NCBI RefSeq assembly: GCF_002911015.1
Contig: NZ_KZ626865.1
Span: 30,843 to 94,842 of the forward strand
Length of the DNA: 64,000 nucleotides
Source: Streptomyces populi
GTDB lineage: Bacteria; Actinomycetota; Actinomycetes; Streptomycetales; Streptomycetaceae
Reading direction: 5' to 3'
Under the pieces are notes generated by a model, which was not told where the DNA came from, did not search any database, and saw only the letters and a program-made list of their open reading frames with translations. Shown here piece by piece: positions 1 to 11,302 of this stretch. Made by a program: the position numbers and the translations under genes. Numbering within the stretch: the stretch's first letter is position 1; each line of letters opens with the position of its first letter.

Positions 1-484
1 TGGGCCGGACATAGACGAAGCGCTCCGCCGGTGCTTCGAGGCCGGCAGGACCGATGACACCGCCGAAGCGCCCGAACTGCCGGGAGACGCCATCGCTCCC
101 ACCAGCCTTCAGCAGAGCGGGTGACAACACCGCCTCTCCCGGATCGGGCCAGTGCGAGAGGCCGGGGGGAAGCGGCGCGTCGTCACCTATCGGCTCGATG
201 TACACGACGTCGAACGCCATGTTCCCGATACTTGACGTGGCCGGTGCCCAGAGCGCCCGGGGGGTCTCACGCGGGTGAGCGGCAATGAGCCGAGGAGACC
301 GTGCGACGCTGCGTTCTGCGCGGGCGTCGAAGGAGGCCGAAGCCAACACCAGACCACTTGCCGCGAGAGACAACAGAGACGTGGCCAGGACAAGGGCCCA
401 GAAACGCACCCGCCCTGCCTCCGCTGCCAGGGCGGCCGCGCGTCCCATGTGCAGCAACTGACGGAACAGCCCTCTGTCACTCAC
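1..484 (-). CDS. ABC transporter permease, N-terminal part (partial)
   Basis: This is the first 161 residues of a membrane protein that runs off the left edge. The start is a GTG whose GTGA overlaps the stop of the upstream ATPase gene, so the two are translationally coupled and form an exporter. Residues 1-25 are cytoplasmic, one hydrophobic segment spans about 26-50, and a long extracytoplasmic stretch follows. This is the layout of FtsX/MacB-like permeases, which have a first transmembrane helix and then a large outer domain. The diagnostic C-terminal FtsX helices are outside the window, so the family is inferred mainly from the LolD-type partner. Substrate unknown. Confidence 0.7.
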   Translation of the reverse strand, partial: MSDRGLFRQLLHMGRAAALAAEAGRVRFWALVLATSLLSLAASGLVLASASFDARAERSVARSPRLIAAHPRETPRALWAPATSSIGNMAFDVVYIEPIGDDAPLPPGLSHWPDPGEAVLSPALLKAGGSDGVSRQFGRFGGVIGPAGLEAPAERFVYVRP

Positions 485-1188
485 GCGCCTTCTCCCGTCT
501 CCGCGACCTCCGCACCGACCGACAGCCGACCTCCGTCCAGTCGGACTCGCCGATCCGCGCGCCGCGCGACGCTGACGTCATGTGTGACCACCAGGAGGGC
601 ACAGCCCCGTTGCCGTGGCACGCTGTACAGCAGTTCAGCAACGGCGTCACGGTGCACGGGGTCGAGTGACCCTGTCGGTTCATCCGCGAGAAGCAGAGCC
701 GGATCGTTCATCAATGCCCGTGCAACTGCTGTTCGCTGCCGTTCACCGCCGGACAGCGTCGCAGTGGCAGAACCCTCGGCCGGCACACCCAGCTCATCGA
801 GCAGCTCAGCCGCACGCGCGTAGGCCTCACCGGTCTTCTTGCCCGCCAGGAGACCCGCCAGGGCCACATTCTCCAAAGGAGATAATTCTGGAAGCAACTC
901 GCCGAACTGGAAGACCATTCCGACATTTTCCCGGCGATGCCGGGCAAGCTCGCGCGACGACAGCCCGCCCTGGTCGACGCCCGCGATGCGCACCGAGCCG
1001 GCGTCCGGTTCGATGAGACCGAGGATGCACGTCAACAAGGTGGTCTTCCCGCTGCCGCTGGCCCCCGTCACAGCGACAGACTCGCCCGCGGCGACAGACA
1101 GGCGGACACCTGCCAGCAGTGACCGGCCAGGCAGGCCGTAGTTGAGATCCTCGACTTCGAGCACAACGCGCTCGGTGTAGCCGCCCAC
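481..1188 (-). CDS. ABC transporter ATP-binding protein, LolD/MacB type
   Basis: This cytoplasmic ATPase powers the permease encoded directly downstream (4-nt overlap). Visible motifs are Walker A GASGSGKTT near residue 42, signature LSGGERQR, Walker B LLLADEPTGSLD and the H-loop VTHD. The EPTGSLD form is typical of the MacB/LolD/FtsE group that exports lipids, peptides or drugs. I chose GTG at 1188 because GGAGG lies 5 nt upstream. An in-frame GTG at 1212 would add eight residues but has no visible ribosome-binding site. Length (235 aa) is usual for the family. The exported substrate cannot be told from sequence. Confidence 0.88.
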   Translation of the reverse strand: MGGYTERVVLEVEDLNYGLPGRSLLAGVRLSVAAGESVAVTGASGSGKTTLLTCILGLIEPDAGSVRIAGVDQGGLSSRELARHRRENVGMVFQFGELLPELSPLENVALAGLLAGKKTGEAYARAAELLDELGVPAEGSATATLSGGERQRTAVARALMNDPALLLADEPTGSLDPVHRDAVAELLYSVPRQRGCALLVVTHDVSVARRADRRVRLDGGRLSVGAEVAETGEGA

Positions 1189-1361
1189 TTGCACCTCCAG
1201 AGAAATTTCCACACCGCTTGTCCGCCCCGAGCCCCGTCCACGAACAGCGCCATGGGTCCGACTCGCTGAGTAGACTCATGGCGCAGGGAGGGGTGGCGGC
1301 CGCCATCATCGGCCGTCACCCCTCCGACTCTCCGAAGCGAGTCAGCTACGAACTGCGGCTA

Positions 1362-1736
1362 CTACTCGACCCAACCGCTGCAAGAGTCGGGCCAGTTGTT
1401 GTACACCTCGCACACCTGCATCTTGAAGATGGTGGAGTACTTCCCGCTCTCCACGGTCCAGGCGTTCCCGTCGTTGTCCTCGAAGCGCGGGCCGTCGTAG
1501 GCCTGCTTGTTCCACAGGGTGAGCTTGTCGCTCGGGTGGGCGGTCCTGTAGTACTCGGCCTTCACGTCATGACCGTCGTCCTGCGTGTCCTGGAGGTTCA
1601 TGACCGTGGCGGACTGTTCGGTCCATCCACGGGCACCTCCCCGACTGACCGAGAGCGCGAACGCCGGCGACGCTCCCGCGATGGCGATCACGGTGAGCAC
1701 ACCGACCGCAGCTCGTCTCATCCCTATGCCGCTCAT
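1362..1736 (-). CDS. small secreted protein, function unknown
   Basis: A 124-residue protein with a Sec signal peptide: MRR, a hydrophobic core, then a cut near ASPAFA-L at about residue 26. The mature part is about 95 residues, rich in Asp, Tyr and Trp, with two cysteines in the last fifteen residues that could form one disulfide. ATG at 1736 is preceded by AAGAAGGAAGG. The longer reading frame further upstream is not signal-like and is rejected. It sits alone upstream of the ABC pair on the same strand with a 149-bp gap. No family recognised. Confidence 0.65.
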   Translation of the reverse strand: MSGIGMRRAAVGVLTVIAIAGASPAFALSVSRGGARGWTEQSATVMNLQDTQDDGHDVKAEYYRTAHPSDKLTLWNKQAYDGPRFEDNDGNAWTVESGKYSTIFKMQVCEVYNNWPDSCSGWVE

Positions 1737-2199
1737 TGCACCTTCCTTCTTTCGTAGGAGGCCTGTCAGCTCATGCACAGGCTCATACTCAGTCCCCGCC
1801 TCGTGCAGGAAAGAGCCCCGGTCGCGCTGGCCAAAAGCGAACCGGGCAAGGAACAGTGAAGCGTCAGGGCATCCCTTTCCCACACCCCTCTTCCGGCGGG
1901 TTCACGCACTCCCGTCCCCCATCAGGAGGGTTGGCACTCATCTGCCCAACGCGCCATTTGCTCCTTCGGAGCTCCCTGGTCGGCAAGAAGCACGGGTGAG
2001 CGGTGCGGAGTCCGCATCTCAGGAATGAATCGCGGATCTGAGCCACCGTCGGCCTCAGCAAGCCCTGGTCGCAGCCTTACAGGCCGACGACGACGCAGAC
2101 GGGGATACCTGCACGGGCGTGCTCTCGGAGCTTCCGCTGTCGGTCCCGGTCCTGACTGCGCTTGCCGGGAAGACCACTTCGACGATGAGGTGAACGGCC
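1737..2199. other. no intact gene seen
   Basis: About 460 bases between the small secreted protein and the recognisable ATP-grasp remnant. Reading frames here have no family resemblance or convincing ribosome-binding site. The right part may be decayed 5' sequence of the neighbouring pseudogene. Confidence 0.5.
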
Positions 2200-2630
2200 T
2201 CCGCCCTGGCCCCGAGGTCGTCCTCACGCCCGGTCCCAGCAATGCCGCGTACTTCGAACACGCCCTGCCGGCACGGCTCATGGGGATGCGGCCGGTGGAG
2301 GGGCACGATCTGGTCTGCCGCGGCAACCGGGTCCGGATGCGGACCACGCGCGGCGAGATGCCGGTCCACGTCGTACACCGGGGGCTCGACGACGGCTTCC
2401 TCGATCCGCTGCACTTCCGGCCCGACTCGGTGATCGGCTGCCCGGGCATCCCGAGCGCCGCGCAGGCGGGCACGGTCACTCTCGCCGACGCCGTCGGCAA
2501 CGACACCGCCGACGACAAGCTGCTCTACCCGTACGTCCCCGATCCCATCCGGTACTGCCTTCCTGCCGAACGCGGAGCCCTGCCGGCCGGACAAGCCGGG
2601 GCAGTTGGAGGCCGCGCTCGACGCCCCACG
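2200..2630 (+). pseudogene. remnant of circularly permuted type-2 ATP-grasp protein
   Basis: The reading frame shows segments characteristic of circularly permuted ATP-grasp proteins: VVLTPGPSNAAYFEHAL, LVCRGNRVRMRTTRGE, LDPLHFRPDSVIGCPG, and AVGNDTADDKLLYPYVPDPIRY. After the last segment the homology continues in another frame (LPNAEPCRPDKPGQLEAAL, family consensus roughly LPNVETYRLWEPEQLE), so a small deletion near 2560 broke the gene. The N-terminal domain and the whole C-terminal half are missing. Intact members (about 450-500 aa) normally stand beside alpha-E and transglutaminase-like genes, absent here. This is read as a dead fragment. Confidence 0.75.
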
Positions 2631-2648
2631 GGGCCCACCAGCTCACGT

Positions 2649-3060
2649 CAGGCGTCGAGTTCCCGGAGCCCGTGGAGCGCGTGACCGGTGCCCGTGGCGA
2701 GCGCCCCGTAGCGGTCGCCGTACGACCAGTGCCACCACTCGGTGGGGTGGTTGATGAGGCCTGCGGCGATCAGCGCGTCGGACGGCAGCCGACGGTACGC
2801 GGTCCGGCGGCGTACCGGGCGAAGCAGAGCCGCTGGAGCGAGGGCGGGCGGTGGCCCTCGACGAACGGCAGCCGTGTGCCGTCGGGCAGCAGCTCCCCGA
2901 CCGCCACGAGCCGGTTCAGCATCCCTTCGCGCAGATGCGCGTAGATCCCCGAGTCGTCCCGTCTGCGGGCGTCGAGGGGAAGGGCTCCTCCGGTCCGTAC
3001 CTCGGGGAGCGGCTCGCCGCAGTCCACGACGGGTATCGCGGCGATCTTCGGGTCGGACAT
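2649..3060 (-). pseudogene. internally deleted VanX/DdpX-type D-Ala-D-Ala dipeptidase (peptidase M15D)
   Basis: The 5' part from ATG 3060 encodes an M15D N-terminus (PKIAAIPVVDCGEPL, LLPDGTRLPFVEGHRPPSLQR). The frame then runs into a stop, and the true C-terminus (LIAAGLINHPTEWWHWSYGD) appears in a different frame ending at TGA 2649. The middle, which in the family carries the zinc-binding HxxGxAxD motif, is gone, while the second motif EWWHWSYGD remains. Roughly 70 residues plus the frame were lost, so no active enzyme can be made. It faces the ATP-grasp remnant, so decay has hit both neighbours. Confidence 0.82.
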
Positions 3061-3207
3061 CGGCACGATCCGGGACGTGCGGCGATCATGCCGCATCGCG
3101 GGACTGACGACCCCGGGGCCCCAGGGGCCCCGGAGAGGCCGGGTGGGGACCGGCCGGGGCATCCGGGGTGCCGGGCGGGCGGACCGCCCGGCCCCGGACG
3201 GAGCGAC

Positions 3208-4332
3208 CTACTTGATGCCGAGCGAGTTGCAGAGCGCCTTGTAGGGCGCCGTGCAGATCTTGCTGACGGGGTAGATGCCGTCCTGGACGACCGTCCTCTC
3301 GATGTTCTCCTTGGTGAGGTCCACCACGGGCACGAGCTGGGACGGGATGTCCTTGTTGGTGGGGCTGTCGACCTTGTCGCGGGTGAGCGCGTCGAACTCG
3401 ATCGAGCGGCCCTGGACCCGGGCGACCGCCATCTCGGCGGCGGCGTTGGCCTCCTGCGGGTACGACTTGTACACGCTCATGTACTGGTCGCCCTTGATGA
3501 TCCGCTGCACGGCGATCAGCTCGGAGTCCTGCCCGGTGACCGGCGGGATCTTGCTGACGCCCGCGGCCTTGAAGACGTCGATGACCGCGCCCGCGATGCC
3601 GTCGTTGGCGGCGTAGACACCGGCGATGTTGCTCAGCCCGACGTCCTGGATGGACTTCTCCATGTTGGCCTTGGCGTTGACCGGGTTCCAGTCCTTGGTG
3701 TCGTAGGCGCTGGAGATGATCACCTTGCCCTCGAGCTCGGACTTGGCACCCGCCTTGAACTGCGCCGCGTTGGGGTCGGTCAGCGAGCCGTTCATCATGA
3801 CGATCTTCTTCGAGGCCGAGTTGGAGCCCAGCGCGGCGATCAGAGCCTTGGCCTGGACCTGGCCGACCAGCTCGTTGTCGAAGGAGATGTACGCGTCGAT
3901 CGGGCCCTGCGCCAGACGGTCGTAGGCGATGACCGGGATGCCGGCCTCCTTGGCCTGGCGCACGCCCTTGGCGATCGACACCGAGTCCACCGCGTCCACG
4001 AGGATGACGTCGAGCTTGTCGTCGATCATCTGCTGCATCTGCCGGAGCTGCTTGGCAGCGTCCTGCTCCGCGTTCTGGTAGACGACGTCACCCTTTTTGT
4101 CGGTGAGCTTCTGAACCTGCTCCCGGATGATCGGGTAGTCGAACTTCTCGTAACGGGTGTTCTCCTTCTCCGGAAGGAGCAGGCCGACCTTGATGTCGTC
4201 ACCCTTGGTGGCGCTCGCCGAGGCGCCGTCCCCTCCGATGCCGATCATGCCGCAGCCGGTGACGGTGACGGCCATGGTGGAGGACGCCACGGCTATGGCG
4301 GTACGGCGGAGGCCGGTGTTACGAGTCTTCAC
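3208..4332 (-). CDS. sugar ABC transporter substrate-binding lipoprotein (XylF/ChvE-like)
   Basis: A 374-residue periplasmic-binding protein of the type-1 sugar family. It has a lipoprotein signal peptide with lipobox VTGC (Cys27), then the two-lobed fold with IKVGLLLPEKENTRYEKFD, LDVILVDAVDSVSIAKGVRQAKEAGIPVIAYDR and VYAANDGIAGAVIDVFKAAG, which resemble D-xylose-binding proteins. It should sit on the outer membrane face and hand a monosaccharide to a permease. No ATPase or permease gene follows, so it is either an orphan or uses a shared transporter. It is transcribed divergently from the fibronectin-domain gene; the 281-bp gap holds both promoters. Exact ligand not determinable. Confidence 0.88.
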   Translation of the reverse strand: MKTRNTGLRRTAIAVASSTMAVTVTGCGMIGIGGDGASASATKGDDIKVGLLLPEKENTRYEKFDYPIIREQVQKLTDKKGDVVYQNAEQDAAKQLRQMQQMIDDKLDVILVDAVDSVSIAKGVRQAKEAGIPVIAYDRLAQGPIDAYISFDNELVGQVQAKALIAALGSNSASKKIVMMNGSLTDPNAAQFKAGAKSELEGKVIISSAYDTKDWNPVNAKANMEKSIQDVGLSNIAGVYAANDGIAGAVIDVFKAAGVSKIPPVTGQDSELIAVQRIIKGDQYMSVYKSYPQEANAAAEMAVARVQGRSIEFDALTRDKVDSPTNKDIPSQLVPVVDLTKENIERTVVQDGIYPVSKICTAPYKALCNSLGIK

Positions 4333-4613
4333 ATCAGGTGCCTTCCGGGCGAGGTTGCGGCATTGCGACCCAGGTGGCTGAAAGCCAACGCGGCGATCAC
4401 CTCAACGTCAAGGAGTAACCACTTAACGAGATGGCAACGGCGTTTTGTGTTCCACAAGTGAACGCGACGGGAAAAGAGTACGCCCATCCACCGACCTACC
4501 CCCTCAGCTTCACCTTCTGTCATTCACAGGTACAACCAAGTCCCGTTCACAGGAGTCATGCTCCTCGACGGTTTTTAACCGCCGTTGACGATCGAACGGA
4601 CCAGAAGGAACGC

Positions 4614-7037
4614 ATGCACAGAGCCATCGGCACGCGGGGCGCCCTCGCCTCGGCCCTCGTGCTGGCGACCGCGGGCGGACTGCTCGGCGCGACCGGCACG
4701 GCCGCCTCCGCAGTGACCAACTGCACATCGCCCGTCTATAAGCGACAGTTCTACGCGAACACCACTTTCTCGGGCGCGCCGAGAAGGACGGACTGCGACT
4801 CCGCGATCGATCAGAACTGGGGCTCCGGCGCGCCCGCCACCGGACTGCCCGCCGACAACTTCGGCGTCCGCTGGACCGTGACCCGCGACTTCGGCTCGGG
4901 CGGGCCCTTCACCCTCCCCGTCAGCGCCCAGGACGGAATACGGGTCTACCTGGACGGGACGCGCAAGATCGACCTGTGGAAGAACGTCTCGTCCACCCGG
5001 TCGAAAACGACGAATCTGGCCATTCCCTCCGGAAAGCACACGCTGCGCGTCGATTTCGTCAACTGGACGGGCAAGGCGAACGTCACCTTCGCCTACAAAC
5101 CCGTCACTTCTCCCAGTGCCGACAAAATCAAGCCACTCGTCCCCACGGGTTCCGCGGTGTCCTACGACACCGCCACCGGCCGGGCCAAGGTCTCCTGGTC
5201 CAGGAACGCCGAGATGGACCTCGCGGGATACCGCGTCTACCGCCGTCTCAAGGGCAGCACGGCGTGGGCACTGCGGACCACGACGACCGCCACCTCGTAC
5301 ACCGACACGTCCCTCCCGCAGACCGGCGCCACCTACTACTACGAGGTCCGCGCCCGCGACAGAGCGGGCAACGAGTCGGCGGGGACGGCCGACCGGGGCG
5401 TCACCACCGTCGACAGGACCCCGCCCGCGGCGCCGTTCGTCGAGATGGACGTCTGCCCCGGCGACCAGCCCTACGCGGCGCCGGAGCTCGTCACCACCGC
5501 GGCGAACGCGGCGGACATCGCGCTGTACTCGATGCAGCGGCTGAACCCGTCGACCGGCGCGTGGACCACCGTGTACACCGGTGCCAAGGGCGCGATCTGC
5601 GACACCGGGTACCGGGCCGACGGCAGCAAGGTCACCTACCGGGGAAGGGCCCGCGACGCCGCCGGGAACTGGTCCGCCTACTCGGCCGCCACCACCTTCA
5701 CCACGTCCGACCTGACACCGCCGACGCCGGTCTCCGGCGTCCGCGTCGAGTACCTGTCGGGCGTCCCCCATCTGGTGTGGTCCCCGGTCGCCGACGCCTC
5801 CTCGTACCAGGTCCTCCAGTACGACCCGTCGAACGGCGGCTGGTCCGACGCCCTGCCCGGCGGCGGCACCACCACGGGGACCGACGTCGTGCCGCGCCAG
5901 CTGGCCGCGGTCGCCGACGGCTACCGGTACGCGGTGCGCTCGGTGGACGCCCGGGGCAACGCCGCCGCACCGGCGGAGATCACCCTGGCGATGGCCGACC
6001 GGCCCGAGGCCGTCCCCGCGTACGAGACCACCGCTCACCGGTTCGACGAGGGGGTGATGATCGAGTGGACGAGCGCCGACCCCTGGACCTTCGACGAGGG
6101 CCCGCTGCTCACGTACAAGATCGTCCGTACCGATCCGGCGACCGGTCGGAGCACCCCCGTGGAGCTCTGCAAGCCGAACATCCTGTTCGACGACACGCTC
6201 CGGCCCCCGTCGACGTCCTGGTCGTGGGCCGATGACCGAGCCCCGTCCTACGCGGGCCGCAAGGTGGTCCACGGCACCTGCTGGGACGTCTCCGGCGCCT
6301 CCGAGACGACGTACGAGTACCGGATCGTCACCGTCGACCCCTACGGGCACGAGTCGCGGCCCGGACCGGCCGCCACGGCCACCACTCCGGACACCGAGCG
6401 TCCGGCCCCCGTCGGGAACCTGACGGCGGAGCAGCTCCCGCTCGGCGTCCGCCTGACGTGGACGCCGCCCGCCGACGACGACGTCACCGGATACAAGGTC
6501 TGGCAGGGGGTCACCGACCCGGAGACCGGCGAGACGCGGTGGGAGAGGAACTGCTGGACCGGGTCCTCCCTGGCCCCCACCGAGATCCTCTGCCCGACCG
6601 TCCCCGACGGCGCCGCCCACGTCTACAAGGTGGCCGCCTCGGACGGGTCCGGTCTGGTGGACATGGACGCCGGCCCGGAGGCCTACCGCCCCGCCGAGGT
6701 CTCCGTCACCCTGCCGGACACCCGCCCGCCGGGCTGGACCGGGACCAAGGTCCGCGAGGACCAGTACCCGGAGCTCTACGTCCGCTGCGGGGAGACCGTC
6801 TACGACATGCCGTGCGGTGACTACACGGACTACCGCTGGGAGAAGTGGGACGCGGCCGCAGGCGCCTGGACCACGTTCGCCACGGGTGAGGTGACCGCTC
6901 CGCAGTTCCACATGGACACCACCGTGAACGAGGACCGGCTGGGGCTGTACTACTACCGCGCCGTCTACACCGACCCGGCGGGCGAGGAGGAGGTCGTGCA
7001 GCAGCAGGCCTACGGCATCTGGGACGACTGGCTCTGA
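4614..7037 (+). CDS. large secreted protein with PA14-like and fibronectin type III domains
   Basis: 807 residues with a Sec signal peptide ending near TGTAASA (about 33). Residues 40-155 resemble a PA14 domain (YKRQFYANTTFSG, DGIRVYLDGTRKIDLWK, GKHTLRVDFVNWTGKANVTFAY). The rest is a string of fibronectin-III-like units with recurring ADTTPP/DRTPPAAP linkers and Y-x-Y-x-V strands such as YYYEVRARDRAGN and YEYRIVTVDPYGHE. This is typical of extracellular carbohydrate- or surface-binding proteins in Streptomyces. No catalytic domain is seen. ATG 4614 follows AGAAGGAA. It ends at a strong terminator shared with hspR. Confidence 0.8.
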   Translation: MHRAIGTRGALASALVLATAGGLLGATGTAASAVTNCTSPVYKRQFYANTTFSGAPRRTDCDSAIDQNWGSGAPATGLPADNFGVRWTVTRDFGSGGPFTLPVSAQDGIRVYLDGTRKIDLWKNVSSTRSKTTNLAIPSGKHTLRVDFVNWTGKANVTFAYKPVTSPSADKIKPLVPTGSAVSYDTATGRAKVSWSRNAEMDLAGYRVYRRLKGSTAWALRTTTTATSYTDTSLPQTGATYYYEVRARDRAGNESAGTADRGVTTVDRTPPAAPFVEMDVCPGDQPYAAPELVTTAANAADIALYSMQRLNPSTGAWTTVYTGAKGAICDTGYRADGSKVTYRGRARDAAGNWSAYSAATTFTTSDLTPPTPVSGVRVEYLSGVPHLVWSPVADASSYQVLQYDPSNGGWSDALPGGGTTTGTDVVPRQLAAVADGYRYAVRSVDARGNAAAPAEITLAMADRPEAVPAYETTAHRFDEGVMIEWTSADPWTFDEGPLLTYKIVRTDPATGRSTPVELCKPNILFDDTLRPPSTSWSWADDRAPSYAGRKVVHGTCWDVSGASETTYEYRIVTVDPYGHESRPGPAATATTPDTERPAPVGNLTAEQLPLGVRLTWTPPADDDVTGYKVWQGVTDPETGETRWERNCWTGSSLAPTEILCPTVPDGAAHVYKVAASDGSGLVDMDAGPEAYRPAEVSVTLPDTRPPGWTGTKVREDQYPELYVRCGETVYDMPCGDYTDYRWEKWDAAAGAWTTFATGEVTAPQFHMDTTVNEDRLGLYYYRAVYTDPAGEEEVVQQQAYGIWDDWL

Positions 7038-7043
7038 CACGGA

Positions 7044-7097
7044 ATCACGCGAAGGGGCCCGGCGGTTCGTCCGAACCGCCGGGCCCCTTCGCGTGAT
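7044..7097. terminator. bidirectional terminator, perfect 25-bp inverted repeat
   Basis: Arms at 7044-7068 and 7073-7097 are perfect inverted repeats of 25 bp around a GTCC loop. It lies between two convergent genes (fibronectin-domain gene and hspR) and can serve both strands. No U-tract follows, as is usual in Streptomyces. Confidence 0.92.
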
Positions 7098-7100
7098 GAA

Positions 7101-7553
7101 CTACTCGGCCGCCCGCTTGGGGCGCCACACCACCAGCGCGCTGGTGTGCTGGACCTCCTGGTACGGGACCAGGTCACGCCGGTAGGAGGCGTGCACGGCG
7201 GCCTCGCGCTGCTGCATGGCGGCCGCGGCGCCGTCGAGGGCCGACTCCAGCTCCGCCACGCGGGACTGGAGCGCGGCCACCTGGTTCTCCAGCTCGATGA
7301 TGCGCTTGATGCCGGCCAGGTTGATGCCCTCGTCCTGCGACAACTGCTGCACGGTGCGCAGCAGTTCGATGTCGCGGGCCGAGTAACGGCGGCCCCGGCC
7401 GGCCGTGCGGTCGGGGGAGACCAGACCGAGCCGGTCGTACTGACGCAGGGTCTGCGGGTGCAGTCCGGAGAGCTGGGCCGCAACCGAGATGACGTAGACC
7501 GGGGTCTCCTCGGTCAGTTCATAGGGGTTGCGTCGACGACCGGTCGTGTCCAT
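7101..7553 (-). CDS. hspR: heat-shock repressor HspR (MerR family)
   Basis: A 150-residue MerR-type winged-helix repressor (VYVISVAAQLSGLHPQTLRQYDRLGLVSP, then GRGRRYSARDIELLRTVQQLSQDEGINLAGIKRIIELE) with a C-terminal coiled segment. In Streptomyces HspR binds HAIR sites upstream of dnaK, clpB and lon and uses DnaK as co-repressor. Here it is the last gene of dnaK-grpE-dnaJ-hspR, with only 7 bp between the dnaJ stop and its ATG at 7553, so it represses its own operon. The longer frame starting at 7643 is rejected because it overlaps dnaJ. Length matches the known protein. Confidence 0.97.
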   Translation of the reverse strand: MDTTGRRRNPYELTEETPVYVISVAAQLSGLHPQTLRQYDRLGLVSPDRTAGRGRRYSARDIELLRTVQQLSQDEGINLAGIKRIIELENQVAALQSRVAELESALDGAAAAMQQREAAVHASYRRDLVPYQEVQHTSALVVWRPKRAAE

Positions 7554-7560
7554 GGCTCCG

Positions 7561-8748
7561 TCATGCTCCCTTCGCGGCCTGGAACAACTCCGCCCGCGGG
7601 TCCTCACCCGCGGTCGCCTCGCGATACGCCTCCAGGGCGTCACGAGCCTTGTCGGACAGGTCCTGGGGGACCGCCACCTCGACGGTGACCAGGAGGTCGC
7701 CCCGGGTGCCGTCCTTGCGGACCGCGCCCCTGCCCCGGGCGCGCATGGTGCGTCCGTTGGGGGTGCCCGGCGGCAGCTTCAGCGTCACCGGGGGGCCGCC
7801 CAGCGTCGGCACCTTCACCTCGCCGCCCAGCGCCGCCTCCGCGAAGGTGACGGGCACGGTGACGGTGAGGTTGTCGTCCTTGCGGCCGAAGACCGGATGG
7901 GTGTCGACGTGGACCGTGACGTACAGGTCCCCCGCCGGGCCTCCCCGCTCTCCGGGAGCGCCCTTGCCGCGCAACCGGATCCGCTGGTTGTCGCTGACCC
8001 CCGCGGGGATCCGGACCTGCATCGTGCGGGACGACTTGGCCCGGCCGCTGCCCTGGCACTCCATGCAGGGGTGCTCGGCGATCAGGCCGCGGCCCTTGCA
8101 GTCCGGGCACGGGTCCGTGAGCGAGAATCCGCCGCCCGAGCCCCGCGCCACCTGGCCGGTTCCGACACAGGTCGGGCACACGCGCGGTGTGCCGTTCTTG
8201 TCGCCGGTGCCCGAACAGGCCTTGCAGGCCGCCTGCGAGGTCATGCGCAGCGGAACGGTCGCGCCGTCCACCGCCTCCGTGAAGGAGAGCGTGACCTCGG
8301 TGTCGATGTCCTGGCCGCGCCGGGGCTGCGTACGCGTGCCCGGGCCGGCGCCGCCGCGGTTGAACAGGCCCCCGAAGACGTCACCTATGCCGCCGCCGAA
8401 GCCGCCGGCTCCTCCCGCTCCCTGGCCCTGGGCACCGCCTCCGAAGAGGTCACCCAGGTCGAAGTTGAAGTTGCCGCCGCCGGCGCCGGGACCGGGCCGG
8501 AAGCCACCGCTGCCGAAGAGGGCGCGTGCCTCGTCGTACTCCTTGCGCTTCTTGGGGTCGCCGAGCACGTCGTTCGCCTCGGAGATCTCCTTGAAGCGCT
8601 CCTCGGCCTTGGCGTTGCCCTTGTTGGCGTCCGGGTGGAACTCGCGGGCGAGCTTCCGGTACGCCTTCTTGATCTCGGCCTCGGTGGCGTCCTTGGGGAC
8701 GCCGAGGACCTTGTAGAAGTCCTTCTCGATGAAGTCCTTGGTGCTCAT
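7561..8748 (-). CDS. dnaJ: chaperone protein DnaJ
   Basis: A 395-residue Hsp40 co-chaperone that stimulates the DnaK ATPase and delivers unfolded clients. It has a J-domain at residues 10-75 with HPD at 38-40, a long Gly/Phe-rich linker to about 150, four zinc-finger repeats (CKACSGTG, CPTCVGTG, CPDCKGRG, CMECQGSG) and C-terminal beta-sandwich client-binding domains. It is the third gene of the chaperone operon, 33 bp after grpE, and is co-regulated by the HAIR operator upstream of dnaK. This is the full type-I DnaJ architecture. Confidence 0.98.
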   Translation of the reverse strand: MSTKDFIEKDFYKVLGVPKDATEAEIKKAYRKLAREFHPDANKGNAKAEERFKEISEANDVLGDPKKRKEYDEARALFGSGGFRPGPGAGGGNFNFDLGDLFGGGAQGQGAGGAGGFGGGIGDVFGGLFNRGGAGPGTRTQPRRGQDIDTEVTLSFTEAVDGATVPLRMTSQAACKACSGTGDKNGTPRVCPTCVGTGQVARGSGGGFSLTDPCPDCKGRGLIAEHPCMECQGSGRAKSSRTMQVRIPAGVSDNQRIRLRGKGAPGERGGPAGDLYVTVHVDTHPVFGRKDDNLTVTVPVTFAEAALGGEVKVPTLGGPPVTLKLPPGTPNGRTMRARGRGAVRKDGTRGDLLVTVEVAVPQDLSDKARDALEAYREATAGEDPRAELFQAAKGA

Positions 8749-8781
8749 CCCCGACGTCCCTCCTCCCTCGTCCGTTCAAGC

Positions 8782-9437
8782 TCAGCCCTCGTCCGGGCCA
8801 CCGCTCTCCTTGTCGTCCGCAGCCTCGGCCGGCTCCTCGGCCTTGACCGGCTGGGCCCCGGGCTGCGGCTCGGCGACGGCCACCCGCGCGGGGCGGATGG
8901 TGCGTTCGCCGAAGCGATACCCCGGCTGCAGAATCGCCACGCACGTCGTCTCCGTGACGTCCGGCGCGTACGAGTGCATCAGGGCCTCGTGGATCGTCGG
9001 GTCGAAGGGCTCGCCCTCCTTGCCGAACTGCTGGAGTCCCATCTTCGCCGCGACGGTCTCCAGGGATTCGGCGACGGACTTGAACCCGCCGACGAGCTCC
9101 CCGTGGTCCCGCGCGCGGCCGATGTCGTCGAGCACGGGCAGGAGTTCGGTCAGGAGGTTCGCGATGGCGATCTCCCTGACCGCGATCCGGTCGCGCTCGA
9201 TGCGGCGGCGGTAGTTCTGGAACTCGGCCTGGAGCCGCTGGAGGTCCGCGGTGCGCTCGGTCAGTGCCATGCGCGCCTGGTCCAGCTGGGCCGTCAGGCC
9301 GGTCAACTGTGCTGCTGCGTCCCCGTCCGGGGCCGCCGCCCCCTCCGCAGAGGGGGTGGCGGTCTGCGGCTCGGCGTCGTCAGAGGTGGCGCCGGAAGGG
9401 ACGTCGGGCTGCTCTTCGAAGCCCGGGGTCTCCTCCG

Positions 9438-9441
<4 letters not shown>
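8782..9441 (-). CDS. grpE: nucleotide exchange factor GrpE
   Basis: A 219-residue exchange factor that releases ADP from DnaK. It has an acidic, low-complexity N-terminus (to about 65), a long coiled coil (LTGLTAQLDQARMALTERTA, then LQRLQAEFQNYRRRIERDR), and the C-terminal beta domain with FDPTIHEALMH and ILQPGYRFGERTIRPARVAV. The start is GTG at 9441, overlapping the dnaK stop by 4 nt, which couples translation. The C-terminal tail is again acidic. Standard second gene of the operon. Confidence 0.97.
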
Positions 9442-11282
<1,841 letters not shown>

Positions 11283-11302
11283 TTCGATTCCTCCAGCAAT
11301 GA

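Noticed and set aside
4575..7040. 821-codon open frame antisense to the fibronectin-domain gene
   Set aside because: Product is Gly/Val/Arg-rich without domains. It mirrors the third-position GC bias of the sense gene, a common shadow in high-GC DNA.
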